Of a stretch of 64,000 bases of DNA, positions 27,468-39,529 are shown piece by piece. The notes beneath the pieces are model-generated. The model was not told the origin of the DNA and made no database searches. It saw nothing but the letters and a program-made list of their open reading frames with translations. Each line of letters starts with the position of its first letter. Positions within the stretch are counted from its first letter, which is position 1. The position numbers and the translations under genes were made by a program. The stretch is from Petrolisthes cinctipes (lineage: Eukaryota; Arthropoda; Malacostraca; Decapoda; Porcellanidae): the NCBI GenBank assembly GCA_033782935.1, contig JAWQEG010000283.1:2852001-2916000 (forward strand). The letters are read 5' to 3'.

Positions 27468-27821
27468 TCGATATTTTTGGGTCCCAGAAGCGATCTGTAC
27501 ATGCCTACTCAGTGCTAGAATGTTTTCAAAATATAGGCTCAAAACATGCTCAAAATCGATATATTAGGTGCCCAAAAGTCGATATGTGCATGCATCGTCT
27601 GTACCCGTTTATATCTCAAATTCAGGCTCAAAACACCCAAAAATTCGATATTTTGGGGTCCCAGAAGTGATCTGTACATGCCTACTCCGTGTTAGAGTAT
27701 TTTCAAAATACATGGCCAAAAACATACTGAAAATCGATCTTTTAGATGCCGAAAGTCAATATGTGCATGAATCTTCTGTACCCGTTTATATCTCAAATTC
27801 AGGCTCAAAACAACCGAAAAT

Positions 27822-27935
27822 TCGATATTTTGGGGTCCCAGAAGTGATCTGTGCATGCCTACTCAGTGCTAAAAATCGATCTTTTAGGTGCCAAAAAGTC
27901 GATATCTCAAATTCAGTCCCAAAACACCCGAAAAT
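27822..27935 (+). repeat. 114-bp shortened monomer, copy 4 of 6
   Basis: Macro-repeat 2 counterpart of 14131-14244. Confidence 0.9.
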
Positions 27936-29394
27936 TCGATATTTAGGGGTCCATGAAGCGATCTGTACATGCCTACTCCGTGTTAGAGTATTTTCAAGAT
28001 ACGGGCCAAAAACATATTAAAAATTGATCTTTTAGGTGCCCAAAAGTCGATATGTGCATGCATCTTCTGTACCCGTTTATATCTCAAATTCTGGCCCTAA
28101 ACACCCGAAAATTAAATATTTTGGGGTCCCAGAAGCAATCTGTACATGCCTACTCAGTGCTAGAATATTTTCAATATATAAGCTAGAAAACATACTAAAA
28201 ATCGATATTTTAGGTGCCAAAAAGTCGATATCTCAAATTAAGGCCCAAAACACCCGAAAATTCGATATTTAGGGGTCACAGAAGCGATCTGTACATGCCT
28301 ACTCCGTGTTAGAGGATTTTCAAAATACAGGCCAAAAACATACTGAAAATCGATCTTTTAGGTGTCCAAAAGTCGATATGTGCATGCATCTTCTGTACCC
28401 GTTTATATCTCAAATTCTGGCCCTAAACACCCGAAAATTCGATATTTTTGGGTCCCAGAAGCGATCTGTACATGCCTACTCAGTGCTAGAATGTTTTCAA
28501 AATATAGGCTCAAAACATGCTCAAAATCGATATATTAGGTGCCCAAAAGTCGATATGTGCATGCATCGTCTGTACCCGTTTATATCTCAAATTCAGGCTC
28601 AAAACACCCAAAAATTCGATATTTTGGGATCCCAGAAGTGATCTGTACATGCCTACTCCGTGTTAGAGTATTTTCAAAATACATGGCCAAAAACATACTG
28701 AAAATCGATCTTTTAGATGCCGAAAGTCAATATGTGCATGTATCTTCTGTACCCGTTTATATCTCAAATTCAGGCTCAAAACAACCGAAAATTCGATATT
28801 TTGGGGTCCCAGAAGTGATCTGTGCATGCCTACTCAGTGTTAGAATATTTTCAAAATAAAGGCTCAAAACATGCTAAAAATCGATATTTTAGGTGCGTAA
28901 AGGCGATATATCAAATTCAGGCCCAATACACCCGAAAATTCGATATTTTGGGGTCCCAGCAGCGATCTGTACATGCCTACTCCGTGTTAGAGTATTTACA
29001 AAATACAGGACCAAAACATGCTCAAAATCGATGTTTTAGGTGCCCAAAAGTCGATATGTGCATGCATCTTCTATACTCGTTTATATCTCAAATTCAGGCT
29101 TAAAACACCCGAAAATTCGATATTTTGGGGTCCCAGAAGCGATCTGTACATGCCTACTCCGTGTTAGAGTATTTTCAAAATACATGCCCAAAACATGCTG
29201 AAAATCGATATTTTAGATGCCAAAAGTCAATATGTTCATTTATCTTCTGTACCCGTTTATAACTCAAATTCAGGCTCAAAACACCCGAAAATTCAATATT
29301 TTGGGGTCCCAGAAGCAATCTGTACATGCCTACTCAGTGCTAGAATATTTTCAATATATAGGCTAAAAACATGCTAAAAATCGATCATTTAGGT
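27890..29394. repeat. 1505-bp unit, copy 1 in macro-repeat 2
   Basis: Counterpart of 14199-15703 in the second macro-repeat. It is followed by two more copies at +1505, giving three in a row where macro-repeat 1 has one and a fragment. Confidence 0.85.
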
Positions 29395-30899
29395 GCCAAA
29401 AAGTCGATATCTCAAATTCAGGCCCAAAACACCCGAAAATTCGATATTTAGGGGTCCATGAAGCGATCTGTACATGCCTACTCCGTGTTAGAGTATTTTC
29501 AAGATACGGGCCAAAAACATATTAAAAATTGATCTTTTAGGTGCCCAAAAGTCGATATGTGCATGCATCTTCTGTACCCGTTTATATCTCAAATTCTGGC
29601 CCTAAACACCCGAAAATTCAATATTTTGGGGTCCCAGAAGCAATCTGTACATGCCTACTCAGTGCTAGAATATTTTCAATATATAAGCTAGAAAACATAC
29701 TAAAAATCGATATTTTAGGTGCCAAAAAGTCGATATCTCAAATTAAGGCCCAAAACACCCGAAAATTCGATATTTAGGGGTCACAGAAGCGATCTGTACA
29801 TGCCTACTCCGTGTTAGAGGATTTTCAAAATACAGGCCAAAAACATACTGAAAATCGATCTTTTAGGTGTCCAAAAGTCGATATGTGCATGTATCTTCTG
29901 TACCCGTTTATATCTCAAATTCTGGCCCTAAACACCCGAAAATTCGATATTTTTGGGTCCCAGAAGCAATCTGTACATGCCTACTCAGTGCTAGAATGTT
30001 TTCAAAATATAGGTTCAAAACATGCTCAAAATCGATATATTAGGTGCCCAAAAGTCGATATGTGCATGCATCGTCTGTACCCGTTTATATCTCAAATTCA
30101 GGCTCAAAACACCCAAAAATTCGATATTTTGGGGTCCCAGAAGTGATCTGTACATGCCTACTCCGTGCTAGAGTATTTTCAAAATACATGGCCAAAAACA
30201 TACTGAAAATCGATCTTTTAGATGCCGAAAGTCAATATGTGCATGTATCTTCTGTACCCGTTTATATCTCAAATTCAGGCTCAAAACAACCGAAAATTCG
30301 ATATTTTGGGGTCCCAGAAGTGATCTGTGCATGCCTACTCAGTGTTAGAATATTTTCAAAATAAAGGCTCAAAACATGCTAAAAATCGATATTTTAGGTG
30401 CGTAAAGGCGATATCTCAAATTCAGTCCCAATACTCCCGAAAATTCGATATTTTGGGGTCCCAGCAGCGATCTGTACATGCCTACTCCGTGTTAGAGTAT
30501 TTACAAAATACAGGACCAAAACATGCTCAAAATCGATGTTTTAGGTGCCCAAAAGTCGATATGTGCATGCATCTTCTATACTCGTTTATATCTCAAATTC
30601 AGGCTTAAAACTCCCGAAAATTCGATATTTTGGGGTCCCAGCAGCGATCTGTACATGCCTACTCCGTGTTAGAGTATTTTCAAAATACATGCCCAAAACA
30701 TGCTGAAAATCGATATTTTAGATGCCAAAAGTCAATATGTTCATTTATCTTCTGTACCCGTTTATAACTCAAATTCAGGCTCAAAACACCCGAAAATTCA
30801 ATATTTTGGGGTCCCAGAAGCAATCTGTACATGCCTACTCAGTGCTAGAATATTTTCAATATATAGGCTAAAAACATGCTAAAAATCGATCATTTAGGT
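29395..30899. repeat. 1505-bp unit, copy 2 (complete)
   Basis: Complete copy that spans the end of the 13.69-kb match (30515). Markers at 29541, 29811, 30044, 30327 and 30700 correspond to 28036, 28306, 28539, 28822 and 29195. It shows what the truncated copy at 15704-16824 would have continued into. Confidence 0.85.
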
Positions 30900-31850
30900 G
30901 CCAAAAAGTCGATATCTCAAATTCAGGCCCAAAACACCCGAAAATTCGATATTTAGGGGTCCATGAAGCGATCTGTACATGCCTACTCCGTGTTAGAGTA
31001 TTTTCAAGATACAGGCCAAAAACATATTGAAAATTGATCTTTTAGGTGCCCAAAAGTCGATATGTGCATGCATCTTCTGTACCCGTTTATATCTCAAATT
31101 CTGGCCCTAAACACCCGAAAATTCAATATTTTGGGGTCCCAGAAGCAATCTGTACATGCCTACTCAGTGCTAGAATATTTTCAATATATAAGCTAGAAAA
31201 CATACTAAAAATCGATATTTTAGGTGCCAAAAAGTCGATATCTCAAATTAAGGCCCAAAACACCCGAAAATTCGATATTTAGGGGTCCCAGAAGCGATCT
31301 GTACATGCCTACTCCGTGTTAGAGTATTTTCAAAATACAGGCCAAAAACATACTGAAAATCGATCTTTTAGGTGCCCAAAAGTCGATATGTGCATGCATC
31401 TTCTGTACCCGTTTATATCTCAAATTCTGGCCCTAAACATCCGAAAATTCGATATTTTTGGGTCCCAGAAGCGATCTGTACATGCCTACTCAGTGCTATA
31501 ATGTTTTCAAAATATAGGCTCAAAACATGCTCAAAATCGATATATTAGGTGCCCAAAAGTCGATATGTGCATGCATCGTCTGTACCCGTTTATATCTCAA
31601 ATTCAGGCTCAAAACACCCAAAAATTCGATTTTTTGGGGTCCCAGAAGTGATCTGTACATGCCTACTCCGTGTTAGAGTATTTTCAAAATACATGGCCAA
31701 AAACATACTGAAAATCGATCTTTTAGATGCCGAAAGTCAATATGTGCATGAATCTTCTGTACCCGTTTATATCTCAAATTCAGGCTCAAAACAACCGAAA
31801 ATTCGATATTTTGGGGTCCCAGAAGTGATCTGTGCATGTCTACTCAGTGC
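30900..31850. repeat. 1505-bp unit, partial third copy passing into the 971-bp type
   Basis: Matches the start of the preceding copies at +1505 (31046, 31316, 31549). It then follows the 971-bp type into a 114-bp monomer at 31803. Private changes include TTTTTTGGGGTCCC near 31630 and AACATCCGAAAATTCG near 31437. Confidence 0.75.
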
Positions 31851-31916
31851 TAAAAATCGATCTTTTAGGTGCCAAAAAGTCGATATCTCAAATTCAGTCC
31901 CAAAACACCCGAAAAT
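31803..31916 (+). repeat. 114-bp shortened monomer, copy 5 of 6
   Basis: Same deletion, in the 971-type region beyond macro-repeat 2. Here the downstream landmark is TTTAGTGGTCCATG. Confidence 0.9.
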
Positions 31917-33468
31917 TCGATATTTAGTGGTCCATGAAGCGATCTGTACATGCCTACTCCGTGTTAGAGTATTTTCAAGATACGGGCCAAAAACATATTA
32001 AAAATTGATCTTTTAGGTGCCCAAAAGTCGATATGTGCATGCATCTTCTGTACCCGTTTATATCTCAAATTCTGGCCCTAAACACCCGAAAATTCAATAT
32101 TTTGGGGTCCCAGAAGCAATCTGTACATGCCTACTCAGTGCTAGAATATTTTCAATATATAAGCTAGAAAACATACTAAAAATCGATATTTTAGGTGCCA
32201 AAAAGTCGATATCTCAAATTAAGGCCCAAAACACCCGAAAATTCGATATTTAGGGGTCACAGAAGCGATCTGTACATGCCTACTCCGTGTTAGAGTATTT
32301 TCAAAATACAGGCCAAAAACATACTGAAAATCGATATTTTAGGTGCCCAAAAGTCGATATGTGCATGCATCTTCTGTACCCGTTTATATCTCAAATTCTG
32401 GCCCTAAACACCCGAAAATTCGATATTTTGGGGTCCCAGAAGCGATCTGTACATGCCTACTCAGTGCTAGAATGTTTTCAAAATATAGGCTCAAAACATG
32501 CTCAAAATCGATATATTAGGTGCACAAAAGTCGATATGTGCATGCATCGTCTGTACCCGTTAATATCTCAAATTCAGGCTCAAAACACCCAAAAATTCGA
32601 TATTTTGGGGTCCCAGAAGTGATCTGTACATGCCTACTCCGTGTTAGAGTATTTTCAAGATACATGGCCAAAAACATACTGAAAATCGATCTTTTAGATG
32701 CCGAAAGTCAATATGTGCATGTATCTTCTGTACCCGTTTATATCTCAAATTCAGGCTCAAAACAACCGAAAATTCGATATTTTGGGGTCCCAGAACCGAT
32801 CTGTACATGCCTACTCAGTGCTAGAATATTTTCAAAATATAGGCTCAAAACATGCTAAAAATCGATATTTTTGAAACGTAAAGGTGATATCTCAAATTCA
32901 GGCCCAAAACACCCGAAAATTCGATATTTTGGGGTCCCACAAGCGATCTGTACATGCCTACTTCGTGTTAGAGTATTTTCAAAATACATGCCCAAAACAT
33001 GCTGAAAATCGATATTTTAATGCCGAAAGTCAATATGTGCATGTATCTTCTGTACCCGTTTATATCTCAAATTCAGGCTCAAAACACCCAAAAATTCGAT
33101 ATTTTGGGGTCCCAGAAGCGATCTGTACATGCCTACTCAGTGCTAGAATATTTTTTAAAATATAGGCTAAAAAACATGCTAAAAATCGATATTTTAGGTG
33201 CTAAAAGGCGATATCTCAAATTCAGGCTCAAAACACCCAAAAATTTGATATTTTGGGGTCCCAGAAGTGATCTGTACATGCCTACTCTGTGTTAGAGTAT
33301 TTTCAAAATACATGGCCAAAAACATATTAAAAATCGATCTTTTAGATGCCGAAAGTCAATATGTGCATGTATCTTCTGTACCCGTTTTTATCTCAAATTC
33401 AGGCTCAAAACAACCGAAAATTCGATATTTTGGGGTCCCAGAAGTGATCTGTGCATGCCTACTCAGTG
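31851..33468. repeat. 1619-bp unit, first copy
   Basis: Markers at 32017, 32287, 32520, 32884 and 32999 recur at +1619 (33636, 33906, 34139, 34503, 34618). It includes TTGAAACGTAAAGG (32871), CTACTTCGTGTTAG and GTGCACAAAAGTCG. It ends in a 114-bp monomer (33422-33535). Confidence 0.85.
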
Positions 33469-33535
33469 CTAAAAATCGATCTTTTAGGTGCCAAAAAGTC
33501 GATATCTCAAATTCAGTCCCAAAACACCCGAAAAT
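33422..33535 (+). repeat. 114-bp shortened monomer, copy 6 of 6
   Basis: Same deletion at the boundary between the two 1619-bp units, offset 1619 bp from 31803. It is absent at the equivalent place in the second unit (~35041). Confidence 0.9.
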
Positions 33536-35085
33536 TCGATATTTAGGGGTCCATGAAGCGATCTGTACATGCCTACTCCGTGTTAGAGTATTTTCAAGAT
33601 ACGGGCCAAAAACATATTAAAAATTGATCTTTTAGGTGCCCAAAAGTCGATATGTGCATGCATCTTCTGTACCCGTTTATATCTCAAATTCTGGCCCTAA
33701 ACACCCGAAAATTCAATATTTTGGGGTCCCAGAAGCAATCTGTACATGCCTACTCAGTGCTAGAATATTTTCAATATATAAGCTAGAAAACATACTAAAA
33801 ATCGATATTTTAGGTGCCAAAAAGTCGATATCTCAAATTAAGGCCCAAAACACCCGAAAATTCGATATTTAGGGGTCACAGAAGCGATCTGTACATGCCT
33901 ACTCCGTGTTAGAGTATTTTCAAAATACAGGCCAAAAACATACTGAAAATCGATATTTTAGGTGCCCAAAAGTCGATATGTGCATGCATCTTCTGTACCC
34001 GTTTATATCTCAAATTCTGGCCCTAAACACCCGAAAATTCGATATTTTTGGGTCCCAGAAGCGATCTGTACATGCCTACTCAGTGCTAGAATGTTTTCAA
34101 AATATAGGCTCAAAACATGCTCAAAATCGATATATTAGGTGCACAAAAGTCGATATGTGCATGCATCGTCTGTACCCGTTAATATCTCAAATTCAGAATC
34201 AAAACACCCAAAAATTCGATATTTTGGGGTCCCAGAAGTGATCTGTACATGCCTACTCCGTGTTAGAGTATTTTCAAGATACATGGCCAAAAACATACTG
34301 AAAATCGATCTTTTAGATGCCGAAAGTCAATATGTGCATGTATCTTCTGTACCCGTTTATATCTCAAATTCAGGCTCAAAACAACCGAAAATTCGATTTT
34401 TTGGGGTCCCAGAACCGATCTGTACATGCCTACTCAGTGCTAGAATATTTTCAAAATATAGGCTCAAAACATGCTAAAAATCGATATTTTTGAAACGTAA
34501 AGGTGATATCTCAAATTCAGGCCCAAAACACCCGAAAATTCGATATTTTGGGGTCCCACAAGCGATCTGTACATGCCTACTTCGTGTTAGAGTATTTTCA
34601 AAATACATGCCCAAAACATGCTGAAAATCGATATTTTAATGCCGAAAGTCAATATGTGCATGTATCTTCTGTACCCGTTTATATCTCAAATTCAGGCTCA
34701 AAACACCCAAAAATTCGATATTTTGGGGTCCCAGAAGCGATCTGTACATGCCTACTCAGTGCTAGAATATTTTTTTAAATATAGGCTAAAAAACATGCTA
34801 AAAATCGATATTTTAGGTGCTAAAAGGCGATATCTCAAATTCTGGCTCAAAACACCCAAAAATTCGATATTTTGGGGTCCCAGAAGTGATCTGTACATGC
34901 CTACTCTGTGTTAGAGTATTTTTAAAATACATGGCCAAAAACATATTAAAAATCGATCATTTAGATGCCGAAAGTCAATATGTGCATGTATCTTCTGTAC
35001 CCGTTTATATCTCAAATTCAGGCTCAAAACAACCGAAAATTCGATATTTTGGGGTCCCAGAAGTGATCTGTGCATGCCTACTCAG
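33469..35085. repeat. 1619-bp unit, second copy
   Basis: Near-identical to the first copy. Differences include CAGAATCAAAAC for CAGGCTCAAAAC near 34195 and TCGATTTTTTGGGG for TCGATATTTTGGGG near 34395. The match ends near 35085, where this copy keeps a full GTGTTAGAATATTTTC instead of the shortened 114-bp monomer. Confidence 0.83.
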
Positions 35086-38000
35086 TGTTAGAATATTTTC
35101 AAAATATAGGCTCAAAACATGCTAAAAATCGATATTTTAGGTGCGTTAAGGCGATATCTCAAATTCAGGCCCAAAACACCCGAAAATTCGATATTTTGGG
35201 GTCCCAGAAGCGATATGTACATGCCTACTCCGTGTGAGAGTATTTACAAAATACAGGACCAAAACATGCTCAAAATCGATGTTTTAGGTGCCCAAAAGTT
35301 GATATGTGCATGCATCTTCTATACTCGTTTATATCTCAAATTCAGGCTTACAACACCCGAAAATTCGATATTTTTGGGTTCCAGAAGCGATCTGTACATG
35401 CCTACTCAGTGCTAGAATGTTTTCAAAATATAGGCTAAAAACATGCTCAAAATCGATATTTTAGGTGCCCAAAAGTCGATATGTGCATGCATCTTCTGTA
35501 CTTGTTTATATATCAAATTCAGGCTCAAAACACCCGAAAATTCGATATTTTGGGGTCCCTGAAGCGATCTGTACATGCCTACTCGGTGCTAGAATATTTT
35601 CAAAATATAGGCTCAAAACATGCTAAAAATCAAAATTTTAGGTGCGTAAAGGCGATATCTCAAATTCAGGCCCAAAACACCCGAAAATTCGATATTTTGG
35701 GGTCCCAGAAGCGATCTGTACATGCCTACTCCGTGTTAGAGTATTTACAAAATACAGGCCCAAAACATGCTCAAAATCGATGTTTTATGTGCCCAAAAGT
35801 CGATATGTGCATGCATCTTCAGTACACGTTTATATCTCAAATTCAGGCTCAAAAAAACCCGAAAATTCGATATTTTGGGGTCCCAGAAGCGATCTGTACA
35901 TGCCTACTCAGTGCTAGAATATTTTCAAAATATAGGCTAAAAACATGCTAAAAATTGATCTTTAAGGTGCCAAAAAGTCGATACATGCCTACTCCGTGTT
36001 AGAGTATTTTCAAAATACAGGCCCAAAACATGCTCAAAATCGATATTTTAGGTGCCAAAAGGTCGATATGTGCATGCATCTTCAGTACCCGTTTATATCT
36101 CAAATTCAGGCTCAAAACACCCGAAAATTCGGTATTTTGGGGTCCCAGGAGCGATCTGTACATGCCTACTCCTTGTTAGAGTATTTTCAAAATACATGCC
36201 CAAAACATGCTGAAAATCGATATTTTAGATGCCCAAAGTCAATATGTGCATGTATCTTCTGTACCCGTTTATATCTCAAATTCAGGCTCAAAACACCCGA
36301 AAATTCGATATTTTGGGGTCCCAGAAGCAATCTGTACATACCTACTCCGTGTTAGAGTATTTTCAAAATACAGGCCAAAAACAAACTGAAAATCGATCTT
36401 TTAGGTGCCCAAAAGTAGATATGTGCATGCATCTTCTGTACCCGTTTATATCTCAAATTCTGGCCCTAAACACCCGAAAATTCAATATTTTGGGGTCCTA
36501 GAAGCAATCTGTACATGCCTACTCAGTGCTAGAATATTTTCAAAATATAGGCTAAAAACATGCTAAAAATCGATATTTTAGATGCCAAAAAGTCGATATC
36601 TCAAATTAAGGCCCAAAACACCCGAAAATTCGATATTTAGGGGTCCCAGAAGCGATCTATACATGCCTACTCCGTGTTAGAGTATTTTCAAAATACAGGC
36701 CCAAAACATGATCAAAATCGATGTTTTAGGTTCCAAAAAGTCGATAGGTGCATTCATCTTCAGAACCCGTTTATATCTCAAATTCAGGCTCAAAACACCC
36801 GAAAATTCGATATTTTGGGGTCCCAGAAGCGATCTGTACATGCCTACTCCGTGTTAGAGTATTTTCAAAAAACATGCCCAAAACATGCTAAAAATCGATA
36901 TTTTAGATGCCCAAAGTCAATATGTGCATGTATCTTCAGTACCCGTTTATATCTCAAATTCAGGCTCAAAACACCCGAATATTCAATATTTTGGGGTCCC
37001 AGAAGCAATCTGTACATGCCTACTCAGTGCTAGAATATTTTCAAAATATAGTCTAAAAACATGATAAAAATCGATATTTTTGGTACCAAAAAGTCGATAT
37101 CTCAAATTAAGGCCCTAAACACCAGAAAATTCGATATTTAGGGGTCCCAGAAGCGATTTGTACATGCCTACACCGTGTTAGAGTATTTTCAAAATACAGG
37201 CAAAAAACATACTAAAAATCGATGTTTTAGGTGCCCAAAAGTCGATATGTGCATGCATCTTCAGTACCCGTTTATATCTCAAATTCTGGCCCTAAACACC
37301 CGAAAATTCGATATTTAGGGGTCCCAGAAGCGATCTGTACATGCCTACTCCGTGTTAGAGTATTTTTCAAAATACAGGCCAAAAACATACTGAAAATCCA
37401 TCTTTTAGGTGCCCAAAAGTCGATATGTGCATGCATCTTCTGTACTCGTTTATATCTCAAATTCAAGCTCAAAACACCCGAAAATTCGATATTCTGGGGT
37501 CCCAGAAGCGATCTGTACATGCTACTCAGTGCTAGAATATTTTCAAAATATAGGCTAAAAACATGCTAAAAATCGATATTTTAGGTGCCAAAAAGTCGAT
37601 ATCTCAAATTCAGTCCCAAAACACCCGAAACTTCGATATTTAGGGGTCCCAGAAGGGATCTGTACATGCCTACTCCATGTTAGAGTATTTTCAAAATAGA
37701 GGATAAAAACATACTGAAAATCGATCTTTTAGGTGCCCAAAAGTCGATATGTGCATGCATCTTCTGTACCCGTTTATTTCTCACATTCTGGCCCTAAACA
37801 CCCGAAAATTCGATATTTTGTGGTCCCAAAAGCGATCTGTACATGCCTACTCAGAGCTAGAATGTTTTTAAAATATAGGCTCAAAACATGCTCAAAATCG
37901 ATATTTGAGGTGCCCAAAAGTCGATATGTGCATGCATCTTCTGTACTCGTTTATATCTCAAATTCAAGCTCAAAACACCCGAAAATTCGATATTTTGGGG

Positions 38001-39529
38001 TCCCAGAGGCGATCTGTACATGCCTACTCAGTGCTAGAATATTTTCAAAATATAGGCTAAAAATATGCTAAAAATCGATCTTTTAGGTACCAAAAAGTCG
38101 ATATCTCAAATTCAGTCCCAAAACACCCGAAAATTCGATATTTAGGGATCCCAGAAGCGATCTGTACATGCCTACTCCGTGTTAGAGTATTTTCAAAATA
38201 CAGGAAAAAAACATACTGAAAATCGATCTTTTAGGTGCCCAAAAGTCGATATCTCAAATTCAGTCCCAAAAAACCCGAAAATTCAATATTTAGGGGTCCC
38301 AGAAGCGATCTATACATGCCTACTCCGTGTTAGAGTATTTTCAAAATACAGGCCCAAAACATGCTCAAAATCGATGTTTTAGGTGCCAAAAAATCGATAT
38401 GTGCATGCATCTTCTGTACCCGTTTATATCTCAAATTCTGGCCATAAACACCCGAAAATTCAAAATTTTGGGGTCCCAGAAGCAATCTGTACATGCATAC
38501 TCAGTGCTAGAATATTTTCAAAATATAGGCTAAAAACATGCTAAAAATCGATATTTTAGGTGCCGAAAAGTCGATATCTCAAATAAAGGCCCAAAATACC
38601 CTAAAATTCGATATTTAGGGGTCCCAGAAGCGATCTGTACATGCCTACTCCGTGTTAGAGTATTTTCAAAATACAGGCCAAAAACATACTGGAAATCGAT
38701 CTTTTAGGTGCACAAAAGTCGATATGTGCATGCATCTTCTGTACCCGTTTATATCTCAAATTCTGGCCCTAAACACCCGAAAATTCAATATTTTGGGGTC
38801 CCAGAAGCAATCTGTACATGCCTACTCAGTGCTAGAATATTTTCAAAATATAGGCTAAAAACATGCTAAAAATCGATATTTTAGGTGCCAAAAAGTCGAT
38901 ATCTCAAATTAAGGCCCAAAACACCCGAAAATTCGATATTTAGGGTTCCCAGAAGCGATCTATACATGCCTACTCCGTGTTAAAGTATTTTCAAAATACA
39001 GGCCCAAAACATGCTCAAAATCGATGTTTTAGGTGCCAAAAAATCGATATGTGCATGCATCTTCAGTACCCGTTTATATCTCAAATTCATGCTCAAAACA
39101 CCCAAAAATTCGATATTTTGGGGTCCCAGAAGCGATCTGTACATGCCTACTCCGTGTTAGAGTATTTTCAAAATACATGCCCAAAACATGCTGAAAATCG
39201 ATATTTTAGATGCCCAAAGTCAATATGTGCATGTATCTTCTGTACCCGTTTATATCTCAAATTCTGGCTCAAAACACCCGAAAATTCAATATTTTGGGGT
39301 CCCAGAAGCAATCTGTACATGCCTACTCAGTGCTAGAATATTTTCAAAATATAGGCTAAAAACATGCTAAAAATCGATATTTTAGGTGCCAAAAAGTCGA
39401 TATCTCAAATAAAGGCCCAAAACACCCGAAAATTCGATATTTTTGGGTCCCAGAAGCGATCTGTACATGCCTACTCCGTGTTAGAGTATTTTCAAAATAC
39501 AGGCCCAAAACATGCTCAAAATCGATGTT
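35086..39529. repeat. Array segment between the 1619-bp and 1817-bp units
   Basis: Mixed long and short monomers with no recent kilobase-scale copy detected by eye. It includes a 63-bp deletion joint near 35983. At ~38236-38262 a short monomer carries the long-type GGTGCCCAAAAGTCG before GATATCTC. A block at ~37580-38235 resembles 43666-44321 at an offset of 6086 bp, for example TTTATTTCTCA and CTCAGAGCTAGAATG in both. No gene is seen. Confidence 0.85.
35881..36142 (+). other. Fused monomers with a 63-bp deletion
   Basis: Successive TCCCAG landmarks are 262 bp apart where 325 would be expected. At about 35983 AAAGTCGATA joins CATGCCTACTCCG, removing the end of one monomer and the start of the next. 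I saw no second copy in the window. Confidence 0.85.

Larger units (their letters stand above)
16921..30515. repeat. 13.69-kb macro-repeat, copy 2
   Basis: Near-identical to 3231-16824. By eye I found about 18 substitutions and one 1-bp insertion over 13.6 kb, or about 99.9% identity. Private changes in this copy include GTCGGTATGTGC near 23845, GATCTGGACATG near 24732, an extra A near 21741 and CATGTATC near 29890. Both copies carry private changes, so neither is a plain copy of the other, and the scatter argues against an assembly echo. Beyond ~30515 the sequence continues the 1505-bp order instead of returning to the junction patch of copy 1. Confidence 0.95.
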
